Origin: Anaerolineae bacterium | GTDB lineage: Bacteria > Chloroflexota > Anaerolineae > Aggregatilineales > Phototrophicaceae | Direction of reading: 5' to 3' | Length of the DNA: 34,426 nucleotides | Assembly: GCA_013360465.1 (NCBI GenBank) | Contig: JABWBO010000084.1 | Location: 1-34,426, forward strand | Shown: one piece after another, positions 23,721-31,110 of the stretch | Numbering within the stretch: position 1 is the first letter of the stretch | How the letters are laid out: every line of letters starts with the position of its first letter | Notes under the pieces: model-generated | Seen by the model: the letters and a program-made list of their open reading frames with translations, nothing else | What the model was told of the DNA's origin: nothing | Databases searched by the model: none | Program-made: the position numbers and the translations under genes

Positions 23721-23918
23721 CTAGCCCTGCGGTGAGTCACTATCACTCGCGGGGTCAGCCGGATCGGGGTGTACCACCACCTCGGTTCGGCGTTCAATAG
23801 AATCAGTATAGGCATTTCCTTCCAAGCGCGCAACAATCCGCATGATCTGGCGGCACACATCCACCAGATTGATGCGTTCTTCGTTAGCTGAGGGCGTATC
23901 GCGCAGTTCATCGTGCAT
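23721..23918 (-). CDS. Small hypothetical protein upstream of third recombinase
   Basis: A 65-residue acidic protein starting MHDELRDTPS, with a helix NLVDVCRQIMRIVARLEG-like stretch and an Asp/Pro-rich end (HPDPADPASDSDSPQG). The ATG at 23918 has GGGGGTGAAC just upstream; a TTG three bases earlier is less likely. I do not recognise it. It is followed by a terminator and then the recombinase gene on the same strand. An accessory role in recombination is possible, from position only. Confidence 0.5.
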   Translation of the reverse strand: MHDELRDTPSANEERINLVDVCRQIMRIVARLEGNAYTDSIERRTEVVVHPDPADPASDSDSPQG

Positions 23919-24035
23919 CAATGTTCACCCCCGTCGGGCTATTCAGTTGTTGAGAAATGGCGTGCTGCCGGTTCATCGTTTGCTCCGGGTTTTACCGATG
24001 AACTCAGCATATCAAAGTGGGATCGTCAAAAACCC

Positions 24036-24108
24036 GGAATCTTACAGTTTTGGGTTGGTAATCTTCCAGTCGGCGCTGTTAATTTTACAGTTTTGACTGA
24101 ACGATTCC
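24036..24108. promoter_or_regulatory. Cluster of operator-like boxes, copy C
   Basis: Four related boxes lie at near two-turn spacing: GGAATCTTACAG (from 24036), TAATCTTCCAG (from 24059), AATTTTACAG (from 24081) and CGATTCCGG (to about 24110). The TTMC cores start at 24042, 24064, 24085 and 24105. AATCTTCCAG is also the second box of the two secretion promoters. The 23919-24226 stretch holds no other supported feature; an AT-rich spot and a 20-codon frame near 24165 were not accepted. Confidence 0.5.
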
Positions 24109-24226
24109 GGTTTTTCTTGCGCTTGAGGCGAACATAAGGCAGTTCTGACACACAATGTAAATATGTGATGACTACAAGGTACCCGATTATCGAAACTGGA
24201 TCAGCCAAATCGTGCAAAGCATTGCG

Positions 24227-25810
24227 CTAGAAAAGCGCTTCTTGCTGGGGAGTCATCGCTAGAAACTCGTGATGCCAGTCGAAAATAGCCGTCACCGGAA
24301 GATTGCCCAATTCATTCGGTTCGAGCTTATACAACCCTCCACCATACACACGCCCCTCATCGACGAGCATTTCGACCGTGATTGCTTGCAGCGACTCCCA
24401 GATAGTACGCTTTAAGTCGGGTTTTTCGGCAATGGCAGCAGTGAGCATCCGATTAGGATAGATGTTGAGATAAACGTTCGGTGCGACCGCACGCGAATGG
24501 TTCAGGATGAATCGAAACGGGTTGACGGTATGACCATTGGACGGTCTGCCCATATACGTACAAAGGAACGGCGACGGCGTGCGTTTGTCCTGTGCGTACC
24601 AAAAGGGACGATGCCGGCATAGATAGCCGTTCGGGATACCCTGCACAATGCCTAACTGGAGGTAGCGCCAAAGTGTCGGATAATGCCTCTCGACCTGATC
24701 TTCAGGGATGTCGCAGTCGAGTAGAAACAGCAGTCTCTTGAGCAACGGATTGCCATGAGTATCCGCTGCTATCTCGTCTGATTCAAGATAGCGTGGGCTA
24801 GGCAGAATCGGTGTAAGAAACTTGTCAGGTAATTCGTGCTGACAAACTTGTTCCGAATCCAAGATGAAAAACTCGTTCGCGCCCGTAGCGATACCCCGCT
24901 TGATCTCGAACAGGTCACGGAAACGTGGTTCTGTTTCATTGGCGAAGCGCACACTGCGGGTCGGAAAGCGCGTCCACTTCGTCTCTTGACACAGCGCACT
25001 GAGCGCAATTTGCTGATGGGCTTTCGGCTGATCCAGCCTACCTCCGAGCGAGAATTGCACTCCGTGATCCGGGTGCGGCTTTTGCTTACGAAACCAGACA
25101 ATGACCGATGATACCAGCGCATCATCAAACTGGACTTCGAGTGGATCGAATCGATGGATTTCGAGAAGCGTGACCTGTGAAGTGAGGTAGTGACGAAGCG
25201 CGCTGCCATAGTTCACATCCATAAATTCGCTTGGGATCAGCCACCCCGCGATTCCACCCTCCCGAAGCCAGGCATGAGCAATCCCGACAAAATACACGTA
25301 CATTCCTGCCAGTCCGCTCAGTTTGGTATGAAAAGTGCGCGCTGCTTGTGTCTGTAGACGCTTCTTGTCGTCTGTCGGGATATGATGGTGGCGTACATAC
25401 GGCGGATTGCAGATCAGCAGACTGAACTTATCCACCTCTCGTTCTGGTGGCAAGGCTTGGGTGAAATCGCCGATGACAATCTCTGCGTGGCGATCCCGCC
25501 ACAACAGCCGTGATGGTTCGCCATAATGCGGGTCAACTTCGTATCCACGCGCTGCCACTATGCGTTGTTCAGGGAATACATGCAGCAGCGCGGAGTAAAA
25601 TGCCCCGGTGCCAATGGCTGGGTCAAGGAAACGAACGGGCTGATCAGAGGGTAAAAGGCGCTCTGCCTGTTGGAGAATCGCAGTTGCAAGACGTGAAGGC
25701 GTGGCGAATTGCCCAAGCTGATTGCGCTCCCGCTTCGACTTGGCAGCATCTAATTCCGCTTGCAGCTCTAGCCGATGCACCTCAAGCTGCTGCAACGCCT
25801 CCTGCGTCAT
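24227..25810 (-). CDS. N6-adenine DNA methyltransferase of XamI-type R-M system
   Basis: A 527-residue gamma-class adenine methyltransferase. After an N-terminal coiled-coil (LEVHRLELQAELDAAKSKRER) come GQFATP (33-38), the AdoMet motif LDPAIGTGAF (62-71) and the catalytic NPPY (135-138), then a long target-recognition part (~230-480). It protects host DNA from the cognate nuclease. The start overlaps the nuclease stop by four bases (ATGA), so nuclease and methylase share one transcript with the nuclease first. Family knowledge: XamI-family nucleases are commonly paired with Eco57I-like methyltransferases of this form. The XamI prototype recognises GTCGAC; the target of this pair is unknown. 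Confidence 0.9.
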   Translation of the reverse strand: MTQEALQQLEVHRLELQAELDAAKSKRERNQLGQFATPSRLATAILQQAERLLPSDQPVRFLDPAIGTGAFYSALLHVFPEQRIVAARGYEVDPHYGEPSRLLWRDRHAEIVIGDFTQALPPEREVDKFSLLICNPPYVRHHHIPTDDKKRLQTQAARTFHTKLSGLAGMYVYFVGIAHAWLREGGIAGWLIPSEFMDVNYGSALRHYLTSQVTLLEIHRFDPLEVQFDDALVSSVIVWFRKQKPHPDHGVQFSLGGRLDQPKAHQQIALSALCQETKWTRFPTRSVRFANETEPRFRDLFEIKRGIATGANEFFILDSEQVCQHELPDKFLTPILPSPRYLESDEIAADTHGNPLLKRLLFLLDCDIPEDQVERHYPTLWRYLQLGIVQGIPNGYLCRHRPFWYAQDKRTPSPFLCTYMGRPSNGHTVNPFRFILNHSRAVAPNVYLNIYPNRMLTAAIAEKPDLKRTIWESLQAITVEMLVDEGRVYGGGLYKLEPNELGNLPVTAIFDWHHEFLAMTPQQEALF

Positions 25811-26757
25811 AGCCCGAACTCCGCTAAATCATCCATACGATGTTCCCACACCCAATCAATGCCCTCAGCCGCTTCGTAACCGAGATAACCGCTGTCGAAG
25901 TAGCCACCCAGCAGCAGAATGAACCGCACCTGTTCACCGAAAGCATTGCGAAGCTGGCGCATTTTGGTTGCTTCCTCTTTGCGTCGTTTGTTGGTGTTCG
26001 TGAAATCGCCCGCCGACTTCGCTTCAACCAAAAGGGGAAGATCACCTAGCGCAGACGATAAAGGCATGATCACGGTGTCGATGGGGATATTCACAACGAT
26101 ACTCCCCTCCTGCATCGCGGCAACATTGACCCGATGGGCGAAGGTTCCGGGCATCATCTGCCGCAAGCTGCGAACTTCGGACAGCATATAGCCGCGTGCT
26201 TCGAGCCATTGGGTGATGCGCTGAAGCTGACGTTTCTCCTGAGCATTCCGAATCAAGGGATCGGTCAGCATTCCGCACAACCGATCCGCAACTACCGTAG
26301 ATGCCCGCCTCACATCATCAGCCGTCGGATCACTATCCCCGTTGAACCAGATGAAGATGTCCCGATCAATGAGGTGAGTGATGATCGACGTGATGCGTTC
26401 GAGCTGCTCGCGCACAGCAGTTTCAGACAGGTTAGGCGAAACTCGCTTGTGGCGCTCCATGTTCTCGATCAGACTTTTTGACACCTGCGCCAGCCCGACC
26501 AACCGATCTCGCGCTATCGGTGGGGAAGTGGACATGCGTAGCATTTCCAGTGCATCAGGGTGCTGAAATAAGAGATCACCTGTCAGGCGTCGTAGATTAT
26601 CGGTACGCAGCAAAATATCTTCGACGTAGAGAGTGGCGCGAGCGCGGGTTTCCCGATAAGTGATAGGCGCATAGTCGAGAAACCAGCGATTGTAATCATC
26701 GACTGAGAGCCGAGTATCCGCTTTCCATCTCTGCGGCTTGTCTAAATTGACCGCCAT
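25807..26757 (-). CDS. XamI-family restriction endonuclease
   Basis: A 316-residue type II restriction endonuclease. The N-terminus (NLDKPQRWKADTRLSVDDYN) is characteristic of the XamI family. The core of the PD-(D/E)xK fold is LPLLVEAKSAGDF, with Glu245 and Lys247 as the E-x-K pair; the preceding acidic residue is likely Asp in the strand VIMPLSSALGD. It cuts DNA not modified by the methylase encoded right after it. Its ATG is only about six bases from the transcription start predicted from a strong promoter, so the transcript may be nearly leaderless. No controller (C) protein gene is present. Confidence 0.88.
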   Translation of the reverse strand: MAVNLDKPQRWKADTRLSVDDYNRWFLDYAPITYRETRARATLYVEDILLRTDNLRRLTGDLLFQHPDALEMLRMSTSPPIARDRLVGLAQVSKSLIENMERHKRVSPNLSETAVREQLERITSIITHLIDRDIFIWFNGDSDPTADDVRRASTVVADRLCGMLTDPLIRNAQEKRQLQRITQWLEARGYMLSEVRSLRQMMPGTFAHRVNVAAMQEGSIVVNIPIDTVIMPLSSALGDLPLLVEAKSAGDFTNTNKRRKEEATKMRQLRNAFGEQVRFILLLGGYFDSGYLGYEAAEGIDWVWEHRMDDLAEFGL

Positions 26758-26770
26758 GTAAAATTCCGTC

Positions 26771-26799
26771 TATATACAGGTCAGAAACGATAACGTCAA
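26771..26799 (-). promoter_or_regulatory. Strong sigma-70-like promoter of the R-M operon
   Basis: Read on the minus strand: TTGACG (26799-26794), a 17-bp spacer, then TATATA (26776-26771). This is close to consensus. Transcription would start near 26764, only about six bases before the nuclease ATG at 26757. Confidence 0.75.
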
Positions 26800-26906
26800 G
26801 GAACAAAGATAGAACAAGTTTATCACACAAGCGGGTGGGGTGCTTTGCTGAGGACTCGCAAAATAAAAGCCGGCTGGAGTTAGCGTCCCCAGTCAAGACG
26901 AAAATG

Positions 26907-27785
26907 TCACGCTGCACAGCGGTATATCTTGTTCAGTTCACGGTGAGCAACCAACCGCAAATACTGAACATGGCTCTTGGGGAGTTGAAGCCGCTGCATC
27001 AGCTTTTTGCAGCTCTCATAAGCCGCCATGCTTTGCAGGGTCGCCACCATTCGCAGATTGCCTTCCGCATCGTATCGATCAACCAAGCGCAGCAGCGGTG
27101 CCTCAATCCCGGCACGATAGCGATCTTGCCAAGTCCCTTTGGTCGGTGCGAACAACTCCAGTTTCTCACAGAGTTCGCTTCGCATTGGCTTGACCACGCT
27201 CGTCAGCCACCAACATTTCTTCGTGCCACCCTTACCTGCAATCGCCGCTGCATCATCGGGACCAACCTCGGTTGTGATGTAGTACAGTGCTGCGAGGTGA
27301 GGCAGGCTGTCAATGTACTTCTCAGCCGTTTCACCAATAGCGCGTTCGATGTCGAGCCGTAGATCAATCGCTTCCGCGTACTCAGCGTAGCCACTGCTGT
27401 GACCGTGCTCGAAACCGTCGATGACAAATTCATCTGGGTCACCGCTCCGCGTGGCGAGGTCGTCAAGATAGACCTCATGGCGGTACAGCTTGCGGAAAAT
27501 CTGTGGATTAGTGCGGTTTAAGAGCAGCCTCAGTGCGCCGCCTTTGTCCACACCTGCCAACATGATTGTGTCCGCACTTAAGTCCATCCAGAGACGCATG
27601 AAGGCATGGGCGACCAGATCGGGAATGTCGATGTCCGCATTACCGTAGTAGCGCAGCAGGCGATTGAGGTTAGGTGTGAGATCGGCGTAAATCTCATCGA
27701 AAGTGCGGCATCCTGCCCATCCGGTAGCATACGGGGCAACACGGGGAAAAGGACGAATACCAAATGAATTCTTCAAGTCAGACAT
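26907..27785 (-). CDS. ECF-sigma-factor-like protein (orphan)
   Basis: A 292-residue protein. The N-terminal third has the sigma-70 region 2 pattern (TFDEIYADLTPNLNRLLRYYG then DIPDLVAHAFMRLWMDL). After a middle part (GGALRLLLNRTNPQIFRKLYRHEVYLDD), a segment IERAIGETAEKYIDSLPHLAALYYITTEVGPDDAAAIAGKGG recalls region 4, which reads -35 elements (given here as landmarks ERAIGET, LPHLAALYYI, DDAAAIAG). A basic C-terminal extension follows. GGGAG precedes the ATG at 27785; a start at 27896 would add 37 residues without a ribosome site. No anti-sigma gene is adjacent. It could direct polymerase to the GGAATC boxes, but this is speculation. A sigma-like phage or plasmid regulator is the alternative. 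Confidence 0.62.
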   Translation of the reverse strand: MSDLKNSFGIRPFPRVAPYATGWAGCRTFDEIYADLTPNLNRLLRYYGNADIDIPDLVAHAFMRLWMDLSADTIMLAGVDKGGALRLLLNRTNPQIFRKLYRHEVYLDDLATRSGDPDEFVIDGFEHGHSSGYAEYAEAIDLRLDIERAIGETAEKYIDSLPHLAALYYITTEVGPDDAAAIAGKGGTKKCWWLTSVVKPMRSELCEKLELFAPTKGTWQDRYRAGIEAPLLRLVDRYDAEGNLRMVATLQSMAAYESCKKLMQRLQLPKSHVQYLRLVAHRELNKIYRCAA

Positions 27786-27880
27786 GATAACAACTCCCAC
27801 ACATGCTGGAGTCCGTCCAGCGCAGTGAGCACAACCGCTCACCACACGCGGAACAGCGCAGGGAAGGAGCCTGTCAAACA

Positions 27881-27938
27881 AAAAAGCCGACCCCAAATAG
27901 GTCAGCTTCTTGTCGTTTGATCTTCAGGTCGGCTTTTT
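27881..27938. terminator. Bidirectional terminator with a competing third arm
   Basis: AAAAAGCCGACC at 27881-27892 and GGTCGGCTTTTT at 27927-27938 are a perfect 12-bp inverted repeat that gives a T-run on either strand. GGTCAGCTT at 27900-27908 can also pair with the left arm (one mismatch, a G-U pair on the minus strand). It separates the sigma-like gene from the transposase remnant. The rest of 27786-28148 has no gene I can support; part of it (from ~28020) may be the left end of the broken insertion sequence. Confidence 0.65.
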
Positions 27939-28148
27939 AGGCAGGTGGTTCGGTGGCCACGTCCCGAAGGGATGAGGGCAGCGTACCGCCTGCCGATGTT
28001 TGATAGGAAGGCGCACGCGCTGTAAGATCGCCGCGTCGGCGGTTGTGCGAGGAAATGTGGGGTCTGTGGAGATTAAACACGGGAAAGCCTCACCACATCG
28101 TCCACAGGGTATCCTCGGAAAAACGCACAATGGAATGAGGATAGTTAA

Positions 28149-28487
28149 GTGAACAACGAGACGGTGTGGGTCTTTGAACGGATCAAACTCTATCAACTGC
28201 TGCAAACCCATCCAGAGTGGAGCTTGCGCCAGCTGGCGCGGGAGTTGGGACATGATGTGCAGTGGGTACGTCGTTGGCGCATGCGCATCAAAGAAGCTGC
28301 ACAGATGACCCTCGATGTTTTCAAGAGTCGGTCACGAGCACGCAAGACGCCACCGAAGCGCATCAGCCTAGAAGCCAAAAGTCTCATCGCTGAACTGCGG
28401 CAGGAACTCTCTGAGCAGTTTCATCGGCGTGCCGGTCCCAAAACGATCTGTACGACTTCAAAGCCTGTGAGACACGAAAGGCAGTAA
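28149..28487 (+). pseudogene. Transposase N-terminal fragment (IS481-like), cut by IS3
   Basis: A GTG-started frame with GAGGA at a normal distance. It has a helix-turn-helix (HPEWSLRQLARELGHDVQWV) and then ISLEAKSLIAELRQEL and FHRRAGPKTI, like the N-terminus of IS481-type transposases. Native sequence ends at the left end of the IS3 element (28449); the last 13 residues come from the inserted DNA. No DDE domain from this transposase was found on the far side of the IS, so the rest was deleted. Confidence 0.65.
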
Positions 28488-28537
28488 AGTTAAGAGATAC
28501 TTTCCCCATCTGGATCAGCAAAAAGGAGACAAATCAG

Positions 28538-28909
28538 ATGGCAAAAGACGAGAAAGTATCAGCAGAAGCAGTGGTGCGGGAGATCCGCCGTCAAACAAGG
28601 CGGAAGTACAGCGCGGAGGAGAAGATCCGGATCGTGCTGGAAGGACTGCGCGGGGAGGAAAGCATCGCCGAGCTGTGCCGTCGGGAAGGCATCAACCCGA
28701 ACATGTACTACAAATGGAGCAAGGAATTCCTCGAAGCAGGTAAAGCGCGGCTGACGGGCGATACGAGACGCGAAGCGACCAGCAGCGAGGTGGACGGGTT
28801 GCGCCAAGAGAATGAGCAGCTCAAGCAGGTGGTGGCGGAGTTGCTGCTGAAGAACCGGGTGCTGAAAAAAAGTGCGCTGGGCGGGGAGACAAGCACATGG
28901 GAGGATTGA
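28538..28909 (+). CDS. IS3-family OrfA (helix-turn-helix protein)
   Basis: A 123-residue protein typical of IS3 OrfA: a helix-turn-helix (YSAEEKIRIVLEGLRGEESIAELCRREG in outline, with IAELCRREGIN and YYKWSKEFLEAGK as landmarks) followed by a leucine-zipper-like coiled coil (GLRQENEQLKQVVAELLLKN). It binds the IS ends and regulates transposition. AAGGAG precedes the ATG. It overlaps orfB by 13 bases. Ribosome slippage by -1 at the A-run near its end would give the OrfAB transposase. Confidence 0.9.
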   Translation: MAKDEKVSAEAVVREIRRQTRRKYSAEEKIRIVLEGLRGEESIAELCRREGINPNMYYKWSKEFLEAGKARLTGDTRREATSSEVDGLRQENEQLKQVVAELLLKNRVLKKSALGGETSTWED

Positions 28910-29895
28910 CCCGAACTTCAGCCAGTGAGAAGTACGAAATCATCCGGTTAGTGGAAGAGTCGGCTTTGTCGGTGAAGCAGACACTGGCGGAAATCGGGGT
29001 GCCGCGCAGCACCTTCTACCGTTGGTACGAGCAGTATCAGCAGGCTGGCATAGACGGGTTGCAGGATCGCTCCAGCCAACCGCGTCAGTTCTGGAATCGC
29101 ATCCCCGAAGCCGTCCGCGAGCAGGTGGTGCAGATTGCCCTTGCACACGCGGAACTCTCGCCCCGTGAGCTGGCTTGGCACATCACCGACAGTGAAGGCT
29201 ATTTCATCTCGGAATCAACCGTATATCGGATCCTCAAGACATTCGACCTCATCACCAGCCCTGCCTTCGTCTTGGTCAAAGCAGCAGATACGTTCAAGCA
29301 CCCGACCAAACGGGTCAACGAGCTGTGGCAAACGGATTTCAGTCAGTTCAAAGTCGTCGGTTGGGGCTACTACTATCTCTCAACCGTGCTGGACGACTTC
29401 TCGCGCTATATCATCGCTTGGAAGCTAACAACAGGTATGAGTCACTCGGATGTCGAAGCGACGCTGGATCTCGCCATCGCTGCCACTGGGGTCAAACAGG
29501 TCGCCGTCAAACATCGTCCCCGTTTGCTTAGCGACAACGGCTCGGCTTACATCTCTGGCGAACTGGCGCACTATCTGCAACAGGTGGGCATGTCTCACAC
29601 TCGTGGTGCGCCATATCATCCCCAGACCCAAGGCAAGATCGAGCGTTACCATCGTTCGATCAAGAACCTGATCTGTCTGGAGCATCACTATTCCCCTTGG
29701 CAGTTGGAGCAGGCGATTGCCGCCTTCGTTGAACACTACAACCAGCAGCGCTACCATGAGGCGCTGGGCAATCTCACCCCAGCGGATGTGTTTTTTGGAC
29801 GAGCAGCACAGATTCTGGATGCCCGCGCAGCCGTCAAGCGGCGGACCTTGGCACAACGACGGACGCAGCATCTGCTGGCACAGTCGTCCGCTTGA
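28897..29895 (+). CDS. IS3-family OrfB, DDE transposase
   Basis: A 332-residue protein with a helix-turn-helix start (LSVKQTLAEIGVPRSTFYRWY) and an rve-type DDE domain: WQTDFSQFKV (first Asp), LLSDNGSAYIS (second Asp) and QGKIERYHRSIK (Glu), followed by NQQRYHEALGNLTPADVFFG. All three catalytic residues are present and the frame is intact, so the element may be active. Normally made as a fusion with OrfA by frameshifting; a separate start at the ATG is also possible. Confidence 0.93.
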   Translation: MGGLTRTSASEKYEIIRLVEESALSVKQTLAEIGVPRSTFYRWYEQYQQAGIDGLQDRSSQPRQFWNRIPEAVREQVVQIALAHAELSPRELAWHITDSEGYFISESTVYRILKTFDLITSPAFVLVKAADTFKHPTKRVNELWQTDFSQFKVVGWGYYYLSTVLDDFSRYIIAWKLTTGMSHSDVEATLDLAIAATGVKQVAVKHRPRLLSDNGSAYISGELAHYLQQVGMSHTRGAPYHPQTQGKIERYHRSIKNLICLEHHYSPWQLEQAIAAFVEHYNQQRYHEALGNLTPADVFFGRAAQILDARAAVKRRTLAQRRTQHLLAQSSA

Positions 29896-29927
29896 CATTA
29901 TTGGCTATACTTGGGGAAAAGTGTCTC

Positions 29928-30101
29928 TTAGCAAAATACCTCTTCTGTCCCATTTCTTTTGACGACGTACACTCGCAGTGTAACTGTGAAGGCACGCGAT
30001 GTTTGTGACTCAATTTCCAATTGACCTATGAGGCGATTTAGTTCTTCAAGAGTCGGTATTTCAGAATCTTCATCTTCATTCCATTTTAGATAAGGGATCA
30101 T
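29928..30101 (-). pseudogene. Imm1-like immunity protein gene, cut by IS3
   Basis: A 57-codon frame. The first 43 residues (starting MIPYLKWNEDEDSEIPTL and including EELNRLIGQLEIES and FTVTLRV) lie outside the IS; the last 14 and the TAA stop come from the IS end. The layout, an acidic start, a helix T-x-E-E-L-x-x-L-I and then a beta strand, recalls Imm1-type immunity proteins, which are about twice this length or more. GAGG lies at suitable distance before the ATG. It heads no other gene and is probably dead. The family call is tentative because so little remains. Confidence 0.5.
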
Positions 30102-30178
30102 TATTTCGCCTCTGTTTCAAAATTCTGCTTTGTGATCTGATTGGCATTATTCCTGTATTTTGACACCGCACATATTAT

Positions 30179-30568
30179 CTACTGCCAGAAATACCTGCGG
30201 GCTGATCGAAGCTGCTCTTGCGTAATGATTGTGTTTTTCAGCGACGCGCCTCGAATATCCGCATTCTTCATCTTCGCCCCGGTGAAATTCGCACCATCCA
30301 CTTTAGCGTTCTTGAGGCTGGCATTCTGCAAATTGGCGTTCACTAGACTGGCATTTCGCAGATCGGCTTCTTCCAGATCAGTTCCCTGCAAATTGACACG
30401 ATCAAGATTGGCAGATTCCAGCGCCGCAAACGGTAGTGCAAGACCACTCAGGTCAAGATCACTCAGATCATGGCAGTTGAGATTTAGCCCAACTCCTTCA
30501 AAATCCGTCATAACGACGCGGGTGTCTTCAATCAGTTTCTGAATGTCCTGTCGGGTTAGTTTAGCCAC
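30179..30568 (-). CDS. Pentapeptide-repeat protein
   Basis: A 129-residue protein. Residues ~30-115 are pentapeptide repeats of the A(D/N)LxN form (for example LESANLDRVNL, EEADLRNASL, VNANLQNASL, TGAKMKNADI), which fold as a right-handed quadrilateral beta helix. A short helix (LTRQDIQKLIED) comes before and a helix (EEQL-like TQEQLRSARRYF) after. Members with known roles include DNA-gyrase protection (Qnr/MfpA) and immunity, but most are uncharacterised. It lies six bases after the SUKH gene and is co-transcribed with it. A gene resembling the gyrase B subunit is 1.6 kb away, an association worth noting but unproven. Confidence 0.88.
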   Translation of the reverse strand: MAKLTRQDIQKLIEDTRVVMTDFEGVGLNLNCHDLSDLDLSGLALPFAALESANLDRVNLQGTDLEEADLRNASLVNANLQNASLKNAKVDGANFTGAKMKNADIRGASLKNTIITQEQLRSARRYFWQ

Positions 30569-30574
30569 TTCGAT

Positions 30575-31060
30575 TCACCATTCCCATTCAAAGGGTTCGA
30601 ACGTGTTGTCCTGCATGGGTTCGATCAGTATCCCGGAACGACACAGCCATTCCAGTGCCTCAAATAGGGTGGTTCCTACCTGGAAAATAGTGTCTTTATT
30701 TCGGGGAAGCACGTAGAGACGATCAGGTTCATCCGGGCAGAATATGAGTTCATCACCTTCCATCGTATCAGCAATGATGATGGCTTGCAGTGCTTTTTCT
30801 TTCGGCAGGACATCCCGACTTTCATCCCAGAACCAGTATTCTGTCCATCGTTTTTGAAAATCCCGATATTCTTTGAGGATGCGACGCGGAGGGTATACGC
30901 GAATATAACTTTCACAGAAGAAACCCTGTCCCAGCAGTGTGACAAATTCACGGTAGCCAACCGGAAATCTAATCTTTAGCTTCGATTCGACCTCCGATAC
31001 CACTTCGTCAGTAATCGGGTTCAATTTGCCCCCGACAACCTTTACAACTTCCAGGTTCAT
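30575..31060 (-). CDS. SUKH (SMI1/KNR4) family immunity protein
   Basis: A 161-residue protein with the SUKH pattern: an N-terminal helix and strand leading to LKIRFPVGYREFVTLLGQGFF, later KALQAIIIADTMEGDELIFCPDEPDRLYVLPR (landmarks IIIADTMEGDEL and LYVLPR) and a C-terminal helix TTLFEALEWLCRSGI. SUKH proteins usually neutralise toxins of contact-dependent or polymorphic toxin systems, often in immunity arrays with no toxin alongside. It is the first gene of a two-gene transcript with the pentapeptide protein, and an Imm1-like remnant follows. No toxin gene is seen in the window. Confidence 0.85.
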   Translation of the reverse strand: MNLEVVKVVGGKLNPITDEVVSEVESKLKIRFPVGYREFVTLLGQGFFCESYIRVYPPRRILKEYRDFQKRWTEYWFWDESRDVLPKEKALQAIIIADTMEGDELIFCPDEPDRLYVLPRNKDTIFQVGTTLFEALEWLCRSGILIEPMQDNTFEPFEWEW

Positions 31061-31110
31061 GTTAGCGTTATCCTGCCTGTATGAATATATTTGACACTTT
31101 AATTCGGCGC

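Larger units (their letters stand above)
28449..29971. mobile_element. Complete IS3-family insertion sequence (~1.5 kb)
   Basis: Ends are TGTACG (28449) and CGTACA (29971). Each terminal region of 59 bp (28449-28507 and 29913-29971) is an imperfect inverted repeat of the other, best at the outer 13 bases and at TAAGAGA-ACTTT-CCCC. Between them lie orfA and orfB in -1 relation with a run of seven A at 28865-28871 as a likely slippage site. No 3-4 bp target duplication is seen (ATC on the left, CTC on the right). Confidence 0.8.

Noticed and set aside
24165-24229. Short plus-strand peptide frame (20 codons) before the methylase stop
   Set aside because: Too short, weak ribosome site, no homology that I recognise.
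27924-28253. Minus-strand 109-codon frame over the terminator and transposase start
   Set aside because: Antisense to the transposase fragment, with no ribosome site or recognisable motif.
28490-29931. Shorter IS3 boundaries at the inner TAAGAGA repeats
   Set aside because: Similarity of the two ends continues outward to TGTACG and CGTACA, the expected TG...CA termini.
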